From Candidatus Shapirobacteria bacterium UBA4809 (GTDB lineage: Bacteria > Patescibacteriota > Microgenomatia > UBA12405), in contig DHGB01000048.1 of the NCBI GenBank assembly GCA_002402535.1, forward strand, positions 969 through 17,265: a stretch of DNA of 16,297 bases, read 5' to 3'. Of this stretch, positions 12,727-16,297 are shown one piece after another (the first letter of the stretch is position 1; each line of letters begins with the position of its first letter). Under the pieces are notes generated by a model. That model searched no databases and had not been told where the DNA came from. It saw only the letters and a program-made list of their open reading frames with translations. A program made the position numbers and the translations under genes.

Positions 12727-14229
12727 GTGCAACCAGAAGATTTTAAATCACCTCTCCCACCACGGCGGATTACTGTTGTCGATGAGCCGGTCGAGGCCTC
12801 TCCTCCACCAGCCTCCGTCAATCCCCAGGTAACGCCAGAAATTGTTCCCACCCGTGGCAGTCTTACTCCTCCTAAAAAATCATTTATACCCTATATTATA
12901 GCTATTTTTGCTATTGCCTTACTCGCTTTCTTGATTTTCAAATTTATCCTCCCTTATTTCAATAAAGATAGTTCTAAACCAGTGACGATTACTTACTGGG
13001 GACTCTGGGAAGATTCCAGCGTCCTTCAAGGGATAATTTCTGATTTTGAGAGTAAAAATCCCAATATCAAAATCAACTATAAAAAAAATGATAAAACCGA
13101 TTATCGAACTCGTCTGGCTGGACGACTGCTCAAAGATCCAGAGAGCGAGGAGGTTCCTGATATTTTTAGAATTCATTCTTCTTGGCTCCCCATGTTTAAA
13201 GATGATATTTCACCAGTCCCGCCCGCCACTCTTAATGCTATAAATTTTGAAGAAGATTTTTATGATGTTTATAAAAAAGACCTAAAAATAGGTAATTCAT
13301 ATTATGCTATCCCTTTAATGTACGATGGTCTTGCTCTTTTTTACAACAAGGATTTAATTCAAAAGGGAGGGGTTGAGTTACCCAAAGACTGGTGGAGTTT
13401 AAAAACTGCCGCTTCAAAATTGACTGTTAGAGATCAAAATGGCAATATTGAAATTGCCGGGGTGGCTTTGGGTCTCACCGACAATGTTGATCACTGGAGT
13501 GATATTCTTGGTCTTTTATTAAAACAAAATGGGGCCAATATTTTAAAATTAGATAAAAGCGCTGAAGATAACAAGCAAATCCAAGATGTTATTTCTTATT
13601 ATATAAATTTTTACAGCGAGGAAAATCGTCCCTGGGATGAAACCCAGCCCAGCTCTACTGAACTTTTTGCTAGTGGTAAACTCGCGTTTTATATTGCTCC
13701 CTCTTGGCGGATTTTTAATCTTGATGAAATAAACCCAAATCTGCCTTTTGAAATTACTTCTATTCCTCAATTGCCAATACAACAAACAGGCAATTTAACC
13801 GATATTCACTGGGCTACCTATTGGGTTGAGGCGGTAAATTCAAAAAGTAAACATCAGGCCGAAGCCTGGAAATTTTTAGAATTTTTGGCCTCCAAAGAAT
13901 CTCTTCAAAAAATGTATACCGCGGCTTCAGACACCCGTCGTTTTGGAGAAATTTATCCTCGAAAAAGTTTGGGAGAGAGCTTGAAAAATGAACCAAAACT
14001 AAAACCTTTTATTGACAGTGCTAATTCCAGTTATGCCGAATCCGGTTATTTAGCCTCTCGCACTTTTGACGGCGGTGGCATAAATAGTGATTTTATTAAA
14101 TATTTTGGTGATGCCATTAATGCCATCGTTAAAAATAACAGTGACCCAGAGGCGGTCATGACCACGTTAAACAATGGTCTTAATCAAATAATTCAAAAAT
14201 ATAAACTCAATGATATTGCTCAACTTTAA
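12727..14229 (+). CDS. Membrane-anchored extracellular solute-binding protein, family 1
   Basis: 500 residues from GTG 12727. It begins with about 50 Pro-rich residues (PEDFKSPLPPRRITVVDEPVEASPPPAS), then a membrane segment (~54-77) and a periplasmic-binding-protein fold typical of carbohydrate ABC importers (VTITYWGLWEDSSVLQGIISDFESKNPNIKINY, YAIPLMYDGLALFYNKDL, ELFASGKLAFYIAPSW, AEAWKFLEFLASKE). No lipobox is present; the Pro-rich head would be cytoplasmic and the binding domain outside. No ABC permease or ATPase is nearby, so it may work with distant permeases or as a stand-alone receptor. An ATG at 12667 in the same frame would put unrelated residues ahead of the promoter, so the GTG with the -10 six bases upstream was chosen. 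Its 3' end overlaps tpiA by 20 bases. Confidence 0.83.
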   Translation: MQPEDFKSPLPPRRITVVDEPVEASPPPASVNPQVTPEIVPTRGSLTPPKKSFIPYIIAIFAIALLAFLIFKFILPYFNKDSSKPVTITYWGLWEDSSVLQGIISDFESKNPNIKINYKKNDKTDYRTRLAGRLLKDPESEEVPDIFRIHSSWLPMFKDDISPVPPATLNAINFEEDFYDVYKKDLKIGNSYYAIPLMYDGLALFYNKDLIQKGGVELPKDWWSLKTAASKLTVRDQNGNIEIAGVALGLTDNVDHWSDILGLLLKQNGANILKLDKSAEDNKQIQDVISYYINFYSEENRPWDETQPSSTELFASGKLAFYIAPSWRIFNLDEINPNLPFEITSIPQLPIQQTGNLTDIHWATYWVEAVNSKSKHQAEAWKFLEFLASKESLQKMYTAASDTRRFGEIYPRKSLGESLKNEPKLKPFIDSANSSYAESGYLASRTFDGGGINSDFIKYFGDAINAIVKNNSDPEAVMTTLNNGLNQIIQKYKLNDIAQL

Positions 14230-14863
14230 ATTGTATCCTGAAACCTTTGGTGATGAGGCCATAAATTTATCTGCCATTGCCAAGCAGGTTATGGAAAATA
14301 CTGGGGTAAAAATAATTCCTGTCCTATCGGCTCTTGATGCCGTCAGAGTCAAAGAAAAACTAAATATTGATGTTTATCTTCAGCATGTTGATGTCTACTC
14401 GCAGGGTCCCCACACTGGATATGTTTCTGCCCTAGCCGCTAAATCATTAGGGATAAAAGGCGCTTTGATAAATCATTCTGAGCATCGTTTAAAATTGGGG
14501 ACTCTTAAACAAATTTTAAAATCTTGGCCAGCCGATTTTGATTCAGTTTTATGTCTCCAAAGCTACCATCAGCTTTTACGCTGGGCTTTAAAACTAAGGG
14601 TTAAATATTATGCCTATGAACCAAAAGAATTTATTGGTAATCCCAATCTTTCCGTTGCCTCTGCTCGGCCCGAACAAATAAGCAATTTTGTTAAAACCTT
14701 AAGTCCAAAACCTATTTTAGTTGGTGCTGGAATTCATTCCAGGGAAGATGTCTCAACTAGTCTAAAGCTAGGAGCTTCAGGAATTTTAGTTTCTTCTTCA
14801 GTTATCAAATCAGCTGATCCCAAAAAAGAATTAATGGCCCTCGCTTCTGTTTTTAGTGTATAA
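14210..14863 (+). CDS. tpiA: Triosephosphate isomerase, archaeal-type
   Basis: 217 residues, the size of archaeal TIMs (about 220) rather than bacterial ones (about 250). It interconverts dihydroxyacetone phosphate and glyceraldehyde-3-phosphate. The catalytic set is present: Asn5 and Lys7 (LNFKLYPE), His89 (INHSEHR) and Glu137 (YAYEPKEFIG). The phosphate-binding end VGAGIHSREDVSTSLKLGASGILVSSSVIK is also clear. The short form lacks helices found in bacterial enzymes, and the usual EPPELIGTG loop reads EPKEFIGNP. The ATG lies inside the end of the solute-binding-protein gene in another phase, implying co-transcription. A TATAAA 4 nt before the ATG could also act as a -10. Confidence 0.9.
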   Translation: MILLNFKLYPETFGDEAINLSAIAKQVMENTGVKIIPVLSALDAVRVKEKLNIDVYLQHVDVYSQGPHTGYVSALAAKSLGIKGALINHSEHRLKLGTLKQILKSWPADFDSVLCLQSYHQLLRWALKLRVKYYAYEPKEFIGNPNLSVASARPEQISNFVKTLSPKPILVGAGIHSREDVSTSLKLGASGILVSSSVIKSADPKKELMALASVFSV

Positions 14864-14864
14864 T
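14859..14864 (+). promoter_or_regulatory. -10 box (TATAAT) for the SPFH gene, containing the tpiA stop codon
   Basis: A perfect TATAAT whose TAA (14861-14863) is the tpiA stop codon. It is followed by 10 nt and ATG 14875, giving an expected leader of about 3-4 nt. Confidence 0.55.
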
Positions 14865-14874
14865 TAACAAGTTT

Positions 14875-15561
14875 ATGGCATCAATCGATAATCTTTTAGT
14901 TTCTCTCTTCGTTGACGAAGTTGTCGGCGGTTTTTTAGTTACCGTTCCTCCTGGTCACGTTGGTTGTATCTATAGTATTTTTCGTGGGGTTTTAAAAAAT
15001 GTTTGGTACCCGGGGATGCATTTTAAGATCCCAATCATTCATCGGGTAAAGTTATTTAACGCCCAGCTTATCGAATACACTATTTCCAAAGACATTTATC
15101 TTAAAGACAATAAAGAGATTATGGGTGACGAACTAATTCACGCCGTTACCGCGGACAATAAATTTGTCGCCGTTGAAGCTACCGTTTTAATCAAATTGGA
15201 TACTGATAGATTGCCGGAAATATGGCAAAATATCGGTGAAAATTTTGTTTCTAAGGTTGTTCGTCCCGTTACTCGTAGTCGTATCCGCAAAGTCCTTACT
15301 AATCACACTCTAGTCAAGTCATTATCGACTGACCGTAGTTTAATCGAAGACGAAATAAAGCAAGAGCTTCGAGATTCTCTAACCCAGCATGGTCTCTACG
15401 TTGAAAATTTTTATTTATCTTCTCTCACCCCCATTGATGCTCCCTTTAATATAGAAGAGACGACTGAATTACCGGTTCTTATTTCTGGACTCCAGCCAGA
15501 GTCAAGCCCCAGCCCAAATTCACCCCCGACTTCTTCAAGGCCTTCAGTGCCCCAGTCATAG
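14875..15561 (+). CDS. SPFH/band 7 (prohibitin-like) domain protein
   Basis: 228 residues. A weakly hydrophobic N-terminus is followed by an SPFH domain opening with the family hallmark VPPGHVGCIYSIFRGVLKNVWYPGMHFKIPII (about 24-55). The core continues through DNKFVAVEATVLIKLD and FVSKVVRPVTRSRIRKVL to the YVENFYLSSLTPID strand. SPFH proteins assemble on membranes and often chaperone or organise membrane proteins. Here the usual C-terminal coiled coil is missing: the domain ends near residue 190, and a Ser/Pro-rich tail (SSPSPNSPPTSSRPSVPQS) closes the protein. The last 27 residues are read from DNA that codes for the ComF C-terminus on the other strand (83-base overlap), which suggests the tail arose when an earlier stop was lost. 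Confidence 0.8.
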   Translation: MASIDNLLVSLFVDEVVGGFLVTVPPGHVGCIYSIFRGVLKNVWYPGMHFKIPIIHRVKLFNAQLIEYTISKDIYLKDNKEIMGDELIHAVTADNKFVAVEATVLIKLDTDRLPEIWQNIGENFVSKVVRPVTRSRIRKVLTNHTLVKSLSTDRSLIEDEIKQELRDSLTQHGLYVENFYLSSLTPIDAPFNIEETTELPVLISGLQPESSPSPNSPPTSSRPSVPQS

Positions 15562-16123
15562 TCGCCCCGCTCGTAATGACATCGTCAACCAAAATAATTT
15601 TTTTAGGAATTATTTTATTGTCTACCACCTGAAAAATATCAGCCATATTTTTCCACTTTTCCTCTCTATTTTTAATTTTAGCCTGGCTTTTGATCTTTAT
15701 TTTTCTCCTGATTAAATTATTTTTCCATCCTAATTTTAATTCTTTCGATAGCTTTTCCGCCAGTATCTCACTTTGGTTAAAACCTCGCCATCTTTGTCTC
15801 TGAGGGTGGAGAGGAATGGGAACTAGGATATATTTTTTTTCTTGCCAGTATTTAACGATATTGGGGTAATCTATTTTTAATTTTCTCGCCATCTTCTTAG
15901 CCATTTCCTCAATGGCGTCACTAACAAATCCATATTTTATTTTTTCAATAATATCTTTTATTAATCCATCATATTTAAAGATTGAAATAATTCCCTCAAA
16001 TCCATCTTTTTTTATTAATTCCCCGTTTTTTATTTTAGTCTCACATAAAGTGCAGAGGTACTCCTCTCCCTGACCACAGCCAAAACACTTTCTCGGAAAT
16101 AACCAATTGATTATTAAAGACAT
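15479..16123 (-). CDS. comF: ComF family protein (phosphoribosyltransferase-like)
   Basis: 214 residues. The N-terminal four-Cys zinc-binding site (Cys13, Cys16, Cys24, Cys27: CFGCGQGEEYLCTLC) is followed by the ComF/GntX core: PIPLHPQRQRWRGFNQSEILAEKL and the PRPP-binding loop ILVDDVITSGATM near residues 175-187. ComF is needed for natural DNA uptake in several bacteria, probably together with the ComFA helicase, and GntX is the E. coli relative. No other competence gene is in the window. ATG 16123 has TACAAT exactly 6 nt upstream, supporting this start and a leaderless transcript. The 3' end overlaps the convergent SPFH gene by 83 bases. Confidence 0.88.
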   Translation of the reverse strand: MSLIINWLFPRKCFGCGQGEEYLCTLCETKIKNGELIKKDGFEGIISIFKYDGLIKDIIEKIKYGFVSDAIEEMAKKMARKLKIDYPNIVKYWQEKKYILVPIPLHPQRQRWRGFNQSEILAEKLSKELKLGWKNNLIRRKIKIKSQAKIKNREEKWKNMADIFQVVDNKIIPKKIILVDDVITSGATMTGALKALKKSGVNLGWGLTLAGVQK

Positions 16124-16129
16124 CTTTTA

Positions 16130-16135
16130 ATTGTA
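16130..16135 (-). promoter_or_regulatory. -10 box (TACAAT) for leaderless comF transcript
   Basis: Minus-strand TACAAT, then exactly 6 nt (TAAAAG), then ATG 16123. It has one mismatch from TATAAT. Confidence 0.5.
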
Positions 16136-16141
16136 AGATAC

Positions 16142-16297
16142 ATTGTAGATTTAATAAAAGGGACAGATGCCTCAACCAGTCTTTTAGATTTTCATCTGGG
16201 CTATTCTTAGTCTCTTTGGGGTAAATCTACACTCGGAGTCGCCTCAATTTTTAGTGGTCTTGGTTGGGGACTCTTCATTGACGAGATGTCAAATTAT
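16142..16297 (+). pseudogene. 5' part of a membrane-protein gene interrupted by an in-frame TAG
   Basis: In one frame the sequence reads IVDLIKGTDASTSLLDFHLGYS, then TAG (16208-16210), then SLWGKSTLGVASIFSGLGWGLF and IDEMSNY up to the window edge. The second part is a hydrophobic segment ending in a GxGxGLFIDE pattern that I recall from small membrane proteins of CPR genomes. The part before the TAG runs smoothly into it. No ATG, GTG or TTG is available in this frame on either side of the stop, up to the edge. A point change of CAG to TAG (Gln to stop) plus loss of the start would explain it. Alternatives are a sequencing error or chance similarity, since only 29 codons follow the TAG. The 174 bases right of comF hold nothing else recognisable. 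Confidence 0.35.

Noticed and set aside
1..16297. CRISPR array, insertion sequence, prophage, tRNA/rRNA, or UGA-recoded genetic code
   Set aside because: No regularly spaced direct repeats, transposase, phage or tRNA/rRNA signatures were seen. TGA ends several genes, including in ATGA overlaps, so it is a stop codon.

Overview
The window looks like a piece of an AT-rich, tightly packed genome of a Candidate Phyla Radiation (Patescibacteria) bacterium, probably of the Microgenomates group (Shapirobacteria or Woesebacteria relatives). This is inferred from gene style, not from a marker gene. The signs are many overlapping genes, almost no intergenic DNA, few Shine-Dalgarno sites, divergent FolD and WecA-like enzymes, an archaeal-type triosephosphate isomerase, and short dispersed repeats inside coding frames. 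TGA ends several genes (map, RNase HI, VanW, the ZIP transporter), so the standard bacterial code applies and TGA is not read as glycine.

Layout. 1-3966 (+) is an envelope-polysaccharide cluster: the end of a family 2 glycosyltransferase, a GT-C (GT39/ArnT-like) membrane glycosyltransferase, a small LPPxIP-type membrane protein and a WecA/TagO-like phosphoglycosyl transferase. 3944-5636 holds a PEGA/SH3 lipoprotein (-) and a CapA-type metallophosphatase-like protein (+), whose 5' ends overlap head to head by 110 bp. 5633-7131 (-) is an apparent operon of Fe/Mn superoxide dismutase, a SAM methyltransferase and a tiny membrane protein. 7186-7798 (+) is a GNAT acetyltransferase followed by the internally deleted remnant of a 5'-nucleotidase gene. 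7785-8249 (-) is a Thr/Pro-rich surface protein. 8297-9825 (+) is map-folD. 9836-12676 (-) is a ZIP metal transporter, RNase HI and a VanW-family wall protein. 12727-15561 (+) is a membrane-anchored solute-binding protein, triosephosphate isomerase and an SPFH/band 7 protein. 15479-16123 (-) is ComF. The right edge holds a membrane-protein gene that appears to be broken by an in-frame TAG.

No defence system, CRISPR array, insertion sequence, tRNA or rRNA is visible, and most of the content is housekeeping and cell-envelope genes. The strongest unusual signals concern genome architecture. (a) A -10 hexamer sits exactly 6 nt before the start codon of five genes, and 5-10 nt before four others, which points to widespread leaderless transcription. 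(b) Several of these -10 boxes contain the stop codon of the upstream gene. (c) Two gene starts are dual-coding over 110 bp. (d) Three kinds of short repeat lie in frame inside protein genes. (e) Two gene remnants are visible.

Functionally, the glycosyltransferases, the WecA-like enzyme, CapA, VanW, the lipoprotein and the Thr/Pro-rich surface protein all point to building and anchoring a cell-surface polymer. map, folD, tpiA, rnhA, sod and comF are core metabolic or nucleic-acid genes. There is no gene-free stretch longer than about 180 bases.
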